A stretch of DNA of 45,281 bases from a virus. Location of the stretch: the IMG/VR virus record IMGVR_UViG_3300044946_000029, positions 1 to 45,281 of that record; one strand, written 5' to 3'. This document shows, in pieces, positions 13,759-21,142 of the stretch (position 1 is the stretch's first letter; every line of letters starts with the position of its first letter). The notes beneath the pieces are model-generated. The model did no database searches and had not been told where the DNA came from. It saw nothing but the letters and a program-made list of their open reading frames with translations. Made by a program: the position numbers and the translations under genes.

Positions 13759-16235
13759 GCTGTTCTCTCCGTGGTGAATGGACTTACAACCGATAGTAAC
13801 GGCTTGTTATCGTCAACGTCAACATAGTCTTGCGGCGGGGCATAGAAGCGCATGCCCTGGCTATCCGTGCCGGGTTGCCAGTTGCGGGTGCGCAGCCATT
13901 GCGCGACTTTCTGCGCGCTGAACTGGCGACCAGTCGGCGTCAGGTCGAGCGCCTTGCGGATTGCGGATGACGGGACGCGCGTCTCGCCGGGATTGCGCAG
14001 ATGCCCGCGCAGGATAGGCGGCAACAGGTCGTCCAGATCGCTTGTCAGCGTACCGACGCCGCGTTTCATGTCCTCGGCATTGTGATCGCGCACCGCGTCT
14101 GCGGCCGTCCGGCACAGCTTCGCATATGCGTCAGGCTGACAGAAACGCTCCTTCGCTTCGGCGAGCAATTGATGCAGTTCAACGGACCAGTTCGGGTCGA
14201 TCGGTCGCTCGACGAAGATCGGCATGAGACGTCGATTGCCGGTCTCGTCGCGGTTCAGTTCGTGCTTGTTGGCCGTGCCGATCAGCACGAATCGGCGCGG
14301 GTGGTGCTCCGCAGTGCGCTCGTACGGCGCTCGATAGACATCATCGGTCGCGGATACCCAGGACTTGATTTCTTCCGCTTCGCGCTTGCCCATGCCGGAC
14401 ATTTCGGACAGTTCGGCGATGATTGACGTACAGGCTTCCATCGACATGCGGATACCGTCACCGAACGCGATAGCTGGTGGCTTCGGTGCGCCGAGCCCGT
14501 GCGCAAGCTGCTCGACAAAGCGCGTCTTGCCGATGCCCTGCCCGCCGATCAGTACCGGCACGACCGGCGCTACCGCACCGGGCGCGAGCTGGCGCATGAC
14601 GATCGCGGACAGGAATGCCTGCCCCGTAGCTTCGAGCGCGTGCGTGTTGACCGTTCCGCACAAATCTGCAAAAAAAGTGTCGAGTCTTGGCGTTTTGTCC
14701 CACACTGGCAACGCCAGCATGGCGTCTTTCCACGGATCGTAAGGCGTGCTGCGCGCGATATCGCCGATTGCATTCTCGAGCGTCCCCTTGCCGACGCGCA
14801 GGCAACCGACGCGCGCGAGTGCGTATTTGAGCGTGAGCGCTTCGGGCAAATCCTCGACTTCGGCGCGATAGGTGGACAGGTTGTAGCGAACGGGCAAATC
14901 CGCTTCGCGCAGTAGCAGCGCGAGCGCGTGCGCGACATTCAGCTCTGACGCGGCCTTCTTGTCGAGCGCTTCGGGAAACTCGATCAGCCCGCACAGCTTC
15001 TCAGCCGCCTGTTCTAACGGACTTGACAGATCGCTTGCGGTGTCGTCGGTGAAAGCAAAAAACTCCTGCAACTTGTGCGACCAGATGCCCGGCGCGTCCT
15101 GCATCATGACAATCTCAGCCTTTGAACAATGCTTCGGGCCGATATCCAAGCGCCAGGTGTCGAACGGATCGGCGCATTGAAAACCGAGCGAATCAGGCAA
15201 AGCCGCGACGATTTGCGCAACCGTCTGCACGCCGACAGCCTTGACATACACCGACCAGCTCGGCGGCAGTTTCTTTTCGCCGAGTGCGCGTGTCGCGAGC
15301 AATCCGTAACGCTCGCCGACTTTCGGGTCGAGTCCGTTAGCTATTGCGTTCTGCGTCTGATAGTCGATAGCTATGCGCTTGGCTTCCCGGCGGCGCGCAT
15401 TCTTCGCGTTGCGCACGGCCGTGTCGAAGCGCCGCGTTTCGATGTCGCGCATCTTGGGCAATTCCTGCACGTCGAGCATGCCATCTTCGCGCTTGTAGCG
15501 GACCGGATGCCCCACTGCGACCATTGGCGCACGTTCGATGAACGCTTCGGACGGCGCGACGTTGCGCGTGACGCCTTCTGCGAGCACAGGCGACGCCTCG
15601 AACATCAGCCGAGACGGCTGATAGACCGCGTGGTCGGATAGCTGGCGCGTGAGCAACGCACCAGATTTTGAGATTTTCACGTAACCGCGACCGGCGGACC
15701 ATTGTTCGATCTGCATGCGTTTTGCCAGATCGGGGATATCCGTGCCGCGCGTGACGGCGATGTAGATGTGTACGCCGCGCAGGCCGCGCGCTCCGACAAA
15801 CGATGAGGACGACGGCCGCGCGACGCGGTAGACGTGCGCCAACCAGGGCGAACAGGCTTCGAGCGCGTCAAGAACCGATGCGACGGTCGGAAACTCGTCT
15901 CCGTCGACATCCACGTCAATCGGGTAAAGCGCGGCGCCGTACGGGAAGTGAAACGCTTCATTGGTGCGCGCGACCGCATCGTGACGGAATTCGGCGCCGG
16001 CGCGCGTGGTAAGCGGCGTGTGTCCTTTCGCCGGAACGCCGCACGTAATCGCCTGGTGCGGCGTGAGCAGCGGCAGGAAGCCGCCAAGCTGCGCAAGATT
16101 GTCGAGCTGCTCGACGCGCGCGTGTCCCTCCGTCATGTGTGCGATGGCCGAGCTATCGATGCGGCCGTTTTCGTCGAGTGCGAACCGTTTCGTCAATTCG
16201 CAATTTGTGGCGGTGATGACCGTGAACTGAATCAT
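13755..16235 (-). CDS. Primase-helicase: AEP-like N-terminus fused to VapE/VirE-type ATPase
   Basis: An 826-residue protein taken from ATG 16235 (MIQFTVITATNCELTKRF); a TTG extension to 16295 would run towards the flanking operator-like dyad. At about 100-110 the segment YPIDVDVDGDEF carries a DxD typical of archaeo-eukaryotic primases, and GLRGVHIYI supplies the expected sxH-like His; a third motif was not identified. The C-terminal half is a virulence-associated E (PF05272-type) ATPase: Walker A GGQGIGKT (about 560-570), then AELSEM...EEIKSWVSATDDVYRAPYER and IGTANKHELNRDETGNRRLMPIFVE. It probably primes and unwinds at the phage origin. It is the first gene left of inverted element A. Confidence 0.9.
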   Translation of the reverse strand: MIQFTVITATNCELTKRFALDENGRIDSSAIAHMTEGHARVEQLDNLAQLGGFLPLLTPHQAITCGVPAKGHTPLTTRAGAEFRHDAVARTNEAFHFPYGAALYPIDVDVDGDEFPTVASVLDALEACSPWLAHVYRVARPSSSSFVGARGLRGVHIYIAVTRGTDIPDLAKRMQIEQWSAGRGYVKISKSGALLTRQLSDHAVYQPSRLMFEASPVLAEGVTRNVAPSEAFIERAPMVAVGHPVRYKREDGMLDVQELPKMRDIETRRFDTAVRNAKNARRREAKRIAIDYQTQNAIANGLDPKVGERYGLLATRALGEKKLPPSWSVYVKAVGVQTVAQIVAALPDSLGFQCADPFDTWRLDIGPKHCSKAEIVMMQDAPGIWSHKLQEFFAFTDDTASDLSSPLEQAAEKLCGLIEFPEALDKKAASELNVAHALALLLREADLPVRYNLSTYRAEVEDLPEALTLKYALARVGCLRVGKGTLENAIGDIARSTPYDPWKDAMLALPVWDKTPRLDTFFADLCGTVNTHALEATGQAFLSAIVMRQLAPGAVAPVVPVLIGGQGIGKTRFVEQLAHGLGAPKPPAIAFGDGIRMSMEACTSIIAELSEMSGMGKREAEEIKSWVSATDDVYRAPYERTAEHHPRRFVLIGTANKHELNRDETGNRRLMPIFVERPIDPNWSVELHQLLAEAKERFCQPDAYAKLCRTAADAVRDHNAEDMKRGVGTLTSDLDDLLPPILRGHLRNPGETRVPSSAIRKALDLTPTGRQFSAQKVAQWLRTRNWQPGTDSQGMRFYAPPQDYVDVDDNKPLLSVVSPFTTERTA

Positions 16236-16292
16236 TCGTTTGTCTCGTGCGTGGGTTGAATGCGTAGTGTGTTGACATTCTGCTAACTTGTC

Positions 16293-16311
16293 CAATAGCC
16301 CGAAACTATCG
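16293..16311. promoter_or_regulatory. Operator-like dyad next to element A
   Basis: CAATAGCCCGAAACTATCG. The outer hexamers CAATAG and CTATCG form an imperfect dyad (CRATAG-N7-CTATYG). A 17/19 copy lies at 35676-35694 beside the other element. A TTGACA (16272-16277) stands just to the left. Confidence 0.5.
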
Positions 16312-16321
16312 CTGCACTACT

Positions 16322-16491
16322 CTTAATAAGGGCCGGAACAGACGATACAGACGAGACTGACGAGTTTTCAGGGAGTGTCCCAATATTAAAAAATATACTC
16401 TATTAAGGTATTTAACCTAGTTTTTAAGGATTACTACCCTCTATGGAAAAGTCGTCAGGATCGTCTGTGTCGTCTGTTCCGGCCCTTAATA
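16322..16491. repeat. 170-bp iteron-bearing element, copy A (inverted relative to copy B at 35499-35668)
   Basis: This is the reverse complement of 35499-35668 with three mismatches. Each end has three abutting 9-mers pointing inward: ACAGACGAT, ACAGACGAG, ACTGACGAG at 16338-16364, and their bottom-strand equivalents at 16451-16477. The core (16365-16450) is strongly AT-rich. The ends read TTAATAAGGG and CCCTTAATAA. It fills the divergent gap between the primase-helicase gene and the DUF2800 gene. A replication origin or a bidirectional control region are the leading readings; a MITE-like insert is the alternative. Confidence 0.95.
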
Positions 16492-16557
16492 AATTCGCCC
16501 ATTTTGTGAAATACGGGTTAGAATCGCACGACACAACCGCGTAAAGGACGTTACAAC

Positions 16558-17772
16558 ATGTCGAATCCCGTCGTTATTCACTCAAAACTGTCGTTTTCCG
16601 GCCGTGATCGCTGGCGCGCATGCCCGATTTCGGTCCAATTGTCCGCAGGAATGCCCGACAAATCCGGTCCGGCCGCCGCGGAAGGCACGGCTGCGCACAC
16701 GGTCGGCGAGTGGTATGTGCGCCAGTTGGGTGAGGCGTACGGCCTGCCGCCGGTCAATCCGCCGATGATGGGAGAGGCGCCGGTCCAGCTCTTCCCGGAA
16801 GGCTTCGATCCGAAGGGCAAAACCCTGGAGCAGTGGAACGAGGAGTTGCGCACGCACGGCAAGGCGTACCGTGCTTTCATCCTTTCGCTGATCCCGGCCG
16901 GCGAGCAGGCATTCGTGTCGCTCGAGCAGAAGGTGCGCGCGAAGTCGATCAGCGAGCACCTGTTCGGCACGGCCGACTGCCTGATCTGGCTTCCGCGCCT
17001 GCGCAAGCTGATCGTCGTCGACTACAAGTACGGCTTCGTCGAGGTCGAGATCGGAGAGTTTGACGCCGCCGGCAAGCTGATCCACGCCAATGCGCAGCTT
17101 TCGGCTTACGCGGTCGCCGCGCTCGATCAGTGCACGCTCGACGCGAACGCGATAACGCTCGCGGTCTATCAGCCGCGGCGCACGTTCGGCAAACCCGAGC
17201 AGATTCTCGACCTGCCGGTCACTTGGATCGCACAGGAACGCGCGAAACTCGCCGCGGAAGTCGCCGCAGTCGAAGCTGGCGGCGCGCCGAATCCTGGCGA
17301 TCATTGCCGCTACTGCAAAGGAAAGTCGAAGTGCCAGCCGGTGCACAATGCACTTGCGGCTGGAATCCAGGCCCACAGCGGGGCTCTCGACCTGTTGGCT
17401 ATACCCAAGGATGACCTGATCACGCTGTGGGCCGCCAAGGCAGCATTCAAAGCGTTCTGGGAAGACGTCGAAGAGTTGATCGAGCGTGAGGTCAAAGCAG
17501 GCAATCCGCGCCTGACCGTCAAGGAAACGCAAGGTCGCCAGATGTGGGCCGATCCGCAGGCCGCCGCGCTCACGCTCATGGCACTCGGCAAGACGGATCT
17601 GCTAGCACCGTGCAAGGTGTCGGACGCGCTTCCGCACCTGCCTGAGGATTGGCAAAAGCAGCTGATACGTCGGTCGCAGCCATCGCGCTCGATTCAGCTC
17701 GTGACGCCAGTCGCGCCGGCGCAAGTCGCCGAGACGTTCGCAAAATACGCGAAACCTGTTGACAAGGCGTAG
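16558..17772 (+). CDS. DUF2800 protein, PD-(D/E)XK nuclease of the Cas4/AddB type
   Basis: A 404-residue protein. After an N-terminal SxRxxWxxCP-like segment (SGRDRWRACPISVQL) and GTAAHTVGEWYV, the nuclease core is HLFGTADCLIW...LIVVDYKYG (about 136-161) with the two acidic residues and the Lys of D-x-K, then the helix NAQLSAYAVAAL with the conserved Gln. Cys residues at C14-type N-terminal and HCRYCKGKSKCQ (about 250-261) suggest an iron-sulphur cluster as in Cas4 and AddB. It is the first rightward gene after element A and probably acts in phage recombination with the DUF2815 protein and RusA. Confidence 0.88.
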   Translation: MSNPVVIHSKLSFSGRDRWRACPISVQLSAGMPDKSGPAAAEGTAAHTVGEWYVRQLGEAYGLPPVNPPMMGEAPVQLFPEGFDPKGKTLEQWNEELRTHGKAYRAFILSLIPAGEQAFVSLEQKVRAKSISEHLFGTADCLIWLPRLRKLIVVDYKYGFVEVEIGEFDAAGKLIHANAQLSAYAVAALDQCTLDANAITLAVYQPRRTFGKPEQILDLPVTWIAQERAKLAAEVAAVEAGGAPNPGDHCRYCKGKSKCQPVHNALAAGIQAHSGALDLLAIPKDDLITLWAAKAAFKAFWEDVEELIEREVKAGNPRLTVKETQGRQMWADPQAAALTLMALGKTDLLAPCKVSDALPHLPEDWQKQLIRRSQPSRSIQLVTPVAPAQVAETFAKYAKPVDKA

Positions 17773-17795
17773 AAGTATCGTTTAAAGTTTGTCTC

Positions 17796-17851
17796 ACGGT
17801 GGTGTGGTACGCAGCTACCGGCAGCGCGGTTCGAGCCCCGCACACCACCGT
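17796..17851 (+). ncRNA. tRNA-like element lacking an anticodon arm
   Basis: ACGGTGGTGTG (17796-17806) pairs perfectly over 11 bases with CACACCACCGT (17841-17851). Between them lie a D-arm-like segment (TACGCAGCTACCGGCAGCGC) and a T-arm-like one with GGTTCGAGCCCC. A normal tRNA would need about 20 more bases for the anticodon arm. It sits in the 108-base gap between the DUF2800 and DUF2815 genes. It may be a decayed tRNA, an mRNA processing or stability element, or a tRNA mimic. Confidence 0.6.
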
Positions 17852-17880
17852 ACCTCTAATCTCTTTCTGGAATCAAACTC

Positions 17881-18522
17881 ATGGCTCTCGTTCAACACGT
17901 CTCGATTCTCACGCATCACGCACTCGCCGCGGCTACGCCGAACAAGATGAAGGCCGGCAAGCCGCTCGAGTTCTACGCCTTGCTGGCTATCCCGCCGGCC
18001 GCCGCCGCCGACCTGCAGCAGATCGCCGAACAGTCGGCCAATGGTGCGCCGCTCGGCAACTTCGAAATTGGTATCAAGCGCAACGGCGAGCAGCCCAAGC
18101 CGATCGCCGGCATCCCGGCCGACTGGTTCGTCGTGCGCGCGGCTACGCAGTACGCGCCGTTCGTCGCAGACGCTGCCGGCAACCAGCTGCTGCAAACCGA
18201 CGCAGCGCAAGCCGCCGCAATCCGCTCGACCTTCTACGCCGGCAAGAAAGTGCGCGTCGTGCTTTCATCGTTCCCGTGGGAGTTCAAGGGCAAGCGCGGC
18301 ATTTCGTTCAATCTCGGCGGCGTGATGGACGCAGGCGAACAGTCCGACCGTCTCGTGATTGGCGGCGCGGATACGAGCGTGTTCCAGAAGTACGCCAATC
18401 CGAACGCCGCGCCGGCGGCCGTGCCGGGCGCCAACGCCGCGACGGTTGCGACGCCGGCCGCTGGCAACCCGTTCGCTCAGTCGGTCCCGGCGGCCGCGAA
18501 TCCGTTCGCGACTCAAAGCTGA
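17881..18522 (+). CDS. DUF2815 ssDNA-binding protein
   Basis: A 213-residue protein. The features of DUF2815 are present: a strand-rich OB-fold-like body, FYAGKKVRVVLSSFPWEFKGKRGISFNLGGVMDAGE (about 118-152; family pattern FYxGxxVRxxlxxxxxxxkGxkGvsfxLxxvq) and an Ala/Pro-rich tail. The tail contains two NPFA phrases (AAGNPFAQ and AANPFATQS), perhaps a partner-binding tip as in bacterial SSB. DUF2815 is normally found beside DUF2800 and family A polymerases in phage replication modules, as here. No strong ribosome site is visible. Confidence 0.85.
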   Translation: MALVQHVSILTHHALAAATPNKMKAGKPLEFYALLAIPPAAAADLQQIAEQSANGAPLGNFEIGIKRNGEQPKPIAGIPADWFVVRAATQYAPFVADAAGNQLLQTDAAQAAAIRSTFYAGKKVRVVLSSFPWEFKGKRGISFNLGGVMDAGEQSDRLVIGGADTSVFQKYANPNAAPAAVPGANAATVATPAAGNPFAQSVPAAANPFATQS

Positions 18523-18633
18523 CCTGAAACCATTCGGCTGGCAGCGCGTAATCGATTTGTCGCATAACTGCCAGCAAAGGGCGCGCCACGGGGTCGCGTG
18601 AATGAAACCCCGCCCATCTCACTCAATTCCACC

Positions 18634-19209
18634 ATGAACGTGCTCATAGGCTGCGAAGAATCCGGCACCGTACGGGATGCGTTTGCTGCATTAGGCCACA
18701 AAGTATTATCGTGTGATCTGCAGCCTACTCGGACGGATGGCCCCCATTATCAAGGCGATATTTTCGACGTGATTGATTATCCTTGGGATCTGGCCATATT
18801 CCACCCTCCATGCACGCACACGTCCGTGAGTGGTGCCAAGCACTTCGCCGAAAAATGGATGGATGGTCGGCAAGCGGCCGGCGTGGCTTTTTTCATGCAG
18901 CTGGTCCGCAGATCGGCGCACATACCGCGAACGTGTTTCGAACAGCCCGTTTCCGTCATGTCGTCGCTGTATCGAAAACCTGATCAGATCATTCAACCGT
19001 GGCAATTCGGGCACGGTGAAACCAAGGCAACCTGCTTGTGGCTCAAAGACCTGCCGCCGTTGTTACCGACTGACATAGTGACTGGCCGTGACGATCGGGT
19101 TCACAAGATGCCGCCGGGTCCGGACCGCGCCCGCGAACGCTCAAAAACTTACACGGGCATCTCGGCGGCAATGAGCTGGCAGTGGGGAGGGATGGCGTGC
19201 GAAGCCTGA
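18634..19209 (+). CDS. Cytosine-C5 methyltransferase-like protein
   Basis: A 191-residue protein from ATG 18634 (MNVLIGCEESGTVRDAFAALGHKVLSCDLQPTRTDGPHYQGDI), the usual N-terminus of this phage family; GTG 18598 would add a poor leader. It has the Rossmann-type start of a methyltransferase, GCEESG (SAM-binding loop) and SCDLQP, then IFHPPCTHTSVSG with the Pro-Pro-Cys of C5 enzymes, and FEQPVS in the place of the ENV motif. It is much shorter than a full C5 methyltransferase and no target-recognition domain is obvious. It may methylate phage DNA; activity is uncertain. The stop region overlaps the rusA start. Confidence 0.65.
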   Translation: MNVLIGCEESGTVRDAFAALGHKVLSCDLQPTRTDGPHYQGDIFDVIDYPWDLAIFHPPCTHTSVSGAKHFAEKWMDGRQAAGVAFFMQLVRRSAHIPRTCFEQPVSVMSSLYRKPDQIIQPWQFGHGETKATCLWLKDLPPLLPTDIVTGRDDRVHKMPPGPDRARERSKTYTGISAAMSWQWGGMACEA

Positions 19210-19550
19210 CGCTGCGCCTGCCTTGGCCCCCATCGCTCAACCGCATCTGGCGCGCCGTTGTCGGCCGCATCATTCTGTCCAAGGCGGCACGCGAGTGGAA
19301 AATCGTCGCAGCAAACGCGCTGCCGACAGGCCGCGTCGATCCGTTGCGTGGCCGCCTTGTGGTGTGGTTGCATCTCTGTCCGCCGGCAGGTTCGCGCAAG
19401 TACGACATCGCGAACCGCGAAAAGCTGCTGTGCGATACGCTCACCGAGCAGCGTGTGTGGCTCGATGACGAGCAGATCGACTTGATGGTGATCGCGCGCG
19501 GCGTACCTTGTGACAAAGGTTATGTTGACATTTTAATAAAAGAGTATTAA
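19197..19550 (+). CDS. rusA: RusA-family Holliday junction resolvase
   Basis: A 117-residue protein. GTG at 19197 is chosen because GGGGAGG (19184-19190) lies six bases upstream; an in-frame GTG at 19182 has no such site. The signature features are LPWPPSLNRIWR at the start and KYDIANREKLLCDTLTEQRVWLDDEQID, which has the Asp, Asn, Lys, Asp and Asp-Asp positions of RusA. It resolves branched DNA during replication or before packaging. It overlaps the methyltransferase-like gene by 13 bases and carries a promoter for the next genes in its 3' end. Confidence 0.92.
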   Translation: MRSLTLRLPWPPSLNRIWRAVVGRIILSKAAREWKIVAANALPTGRVDPLRGRLVVWLHLCPPAGSRKYDIANREKLLCDTLTEQRVWLDDEQIDLMVIARGVPCDKGYVDILIKEY

Positions 19551-19553
19551 CCT
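19525..19553 (+). promoter_or_regulatory. Possible promoter inside the end of rusA
   Basis: TTGACA (19525-19530), 17-base spacer, TAACCT (19548-19553). The -35 is perfect and the -10 weak. The same pair of hexamers with the same spacing recurs at 44938. It would serve the winged-helix gene at 19580. Confidence 0.4.
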
Positions 19554-19579
19554 ACAGGCACCACTCACGGAGGACAATC

Positions 19580-19912
19580 ATGAGACGGTCCAAGCAATTC
19601 AAGGAGTTCACAGTCGAGGGCCTTCTGGCTGCGATGGTACCCGGCGTAAATCATCAACCCGGAAACATCGCACGCGCATACGGAAAGACATCGCGCGAGA
19701 CGCGCGAACTGCTCGAGACTGCGGCGCGCGCCGGCCTGCTGCTGCGCATACCGCGCCCGCGCGGTTGCTGTTACCAGGTGGAAGCGCCGGCGCCAGATAC
19801 TAGCGATCGCGTCGCGCCGCCATACCCGAACATTCGATTCGACCAAGATCTAGTCGATTACGAACGCGGCATGCGCAATTTCGCAGACCTTTGCATGATG
19901 GTGAGACGATGA
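19580..19912 (+). CDS. Putative winged-helix DNA-binding protein
   Basis: A 110-residue basic protein with GGAGG before its ATG. Residues about 9-70 (FTVEGLLAAMVPGVNHQPGNIARAYGKTSRETRELLETAARAGLLLRIPRPRGCCYQV) read as helix, turn, recognition helix and a two-stranded wing, as in small winged-helix regulators. It is the best candidate for a phage transcription factor in this genome, perhaps acting on the repeated elements; that link is speculation. It overlaps the next gene by ATGA and may have its own promoter in rusA. Confidence 0.6.
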   Translation: MRRSKQFKEFTVEGLLAAMVPGVNHQPGNIARAYGKTSRETRELLETAARAGLLLRIPRPRGCCYQVEAPAPDTSDRVAPPYPNIRFDQDLVDYERGMRNFADLCMMVRR

Positions 19913-20463
19913 ACAACGACAATAGCCGCGCTGATGCGCTGACGGACGAGCATCGCGAGACACTGAAGTTCCTGATTAATGAAGGCCGCAACGCCAAGCC
20001 GAAACACCTCGGCGGATACGGCGAAAACATGGTGTACCTGACGCAGAAGATGTACGCGGCGTTAAGTCTCGCTGCCACCCCTGTCGAGCAGCACGAAGCA
20101 GCACCGGCCGATGCAGCGGCAGCGCCGGCAGACGGGCCGGCGTCGTTTGACGGCGACAGCGAGGAAACTCGTGCAGCGTTCCGCGAGTATGACGCCTGCG
20201 AGCGCGTGAGCACGCGCACATCGTGGCAAATCTGGCGCGATGCGTGTGCATGGCAAGCCCGCGCGGCAGCCCCGCTCGCGCAGATCGCCACTCGGCAGGG
20301 GCTGACGGGCGAACAGCAGGAACTCATTGAGGCAGCACGACGCGTCATCGGCGGCGGTGTAGCGCGTGATGTTGGCGACGGAGATGTGTTCTTCATTGTG
20401 GGCCTCCACGACGCCGAACGGTTGAGTCGTGCTCTCGTCCTACTCGCAGGAGAAGGCCAATGA
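19909..20463 (+). CDS. Hypothetical protein (184 aa)
   Basis: Translated from ATG 19909, which overlaps the previous stop; an ATG 18 bases earlier lies inside the upstream gene and lacks support. The N-terminus (LTDEHRETLKFLINEGRN) is helical, followed by an Ala/Pro linker. A central segment (AFREYDACERVSTRTSWQIWRDACAWQARAA) is a pattern common in hypothetical Burkholderia phage proteins. The C-terminal part has HDAERLSRALVLLAGEGQ. No enzyme motif. It is the last gene of this rightward chain before a new promoter. Confidence 0.65.
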   Translation: MNNDNSRADALTDEHRETLKFLINEGRNAKPKHLGGYGENMVYLTQKMYAALSLAATPVEQHEAAPADAAAAPADGPASFDGDSEETRAAFREYDACERVSTRTSWQIWRDACAWQARAAAPLAQIATRQGLTGEQQELIEAARRVIGGGVARDVGDGDVFFIVGLHDAERLSRALVLLAGEGQ

Positions 20464-20492
20464 CTGAACCGATTCTGACGCACCGTAACTAA

Positions 20493-20521
20493 TTGACAAT
20501 CCGTTGAAGTAATCATAAACT
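20493..20521 (+). promoter_or_regulatory. Strong sigma70-like promoter
   Basis: TTGACA (20493-20498), 17-base spacer, TAAACT (20516-20521). Among the best promoters in the window. It drives only the single gene at 20552, which ends at the convergent node. Confidence 0.75.
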
Positions 20522-20551
20522 CCAACGGCTATTCAACCCACAGGAGTCACC

Positions 20552-21142
20552 ATGTCGTTTCTCGATTCACTCAAGCAAGACGCGCTGGCCGTCCTGCACG
20601 CCACGGCGAACGCATTGCACGCGCAGCTCGCGAACACGCTCGCTCAGGCCGGTCACGCGGTCAGTGAAGCCGATCACGTCGACACGCTCGTCGCCGCCGC
20701 TCGCGCCGCCGCTACGGGCGCCGCAAGTGCCGTGCAAGCATCCACGACCGCACCAAACTATGCCGACGCCGCGCTCGCGACGTTCAGCCAGTCGATGACG
20801 ACCGCGCTCGTGCAGTTCGCGCAGCAACACCTGCCGGCGAAGTTCCAGGGCGTCGCTGCGGACGCTACGCAGGTCGTCATCGATGCCGCCGGCGCTAAAC
20901 CGCAAGCCGAGACGCTGATCGATGACGGACTCAAGTTTGCTGCTGCGGCCGTCACGGCTACCGTGCCTGGCACATCGCCGATCGCGATGGTAGCCGAGCC
21001 GATCGTCGAGGAAGTACTCGACGCAGTGATCCCACGCACGCCGGCACCGGTTGTCGAAGCGCACGTGGACGAAATCGACCCGCGCGCGCCAGCATTCATG
21101 ACGGAACCCGCCGTCGGTGCGATGAACAAGAACGGCGTCTGA
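20552..21142 (+). CDS. Ala-rich hypothetical protein under its own strong promoter
   Basis: A 196-residue protein with CAGGAG before the ATG. Composition is strikingly Ala-rich and helical (LHATANALHAQLANTLAQAGHAVSEADHV...). A weakly hydrophobic stretch near 125-145 (AAAAVTATVPGTSPIAMVAEPIV) and a Pro-rich, acidic C-terminus follow. No signal peptide or catalytic motif is visible. Its monocistronic setting and strong promoter suggest high early expression, as for host-takeover or defence-related proteins. Its stop abuts the endolysin stop on the other strand with no terminator I can see. Confidence 0.7.
   Translation: MSFLDSLKQDALAVLHATANALHAQLANTLAQAGHAVSEADHVDTLVAAARAAATGAASAVQASTTAPNYADAALATFSQSMTTALVQFAQQHLPAKFQGVAADATQVVIDAAGAKPQAETLIDDGLKFAAAAVTATVPGTSPIAMVAEPIVEEVLDAVIPRTPAPVVEAHVDEIDPRAPAFMTEPAVGAMNKNGV

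Noticed and set aside
16322-16491. The 170-bp repeats as a simple MITE transposition
   Set aside because: TTAATAA-like sequences flank the copies as if duplicated targets, but they are nearly the same at both sites, so they more likely belong to the element; location at both divergent nodes also favours function. Not fully excluded.
17796-17851. Complete functional tRNA gene
   Set aside because: Only 56 bases; no space for an anticodon stem-loop.
20461-20493. 10-codon gene after the 184-residue protein
   Set aside because: Too short to support as a gene; mentioned only as a possible recombination scar.
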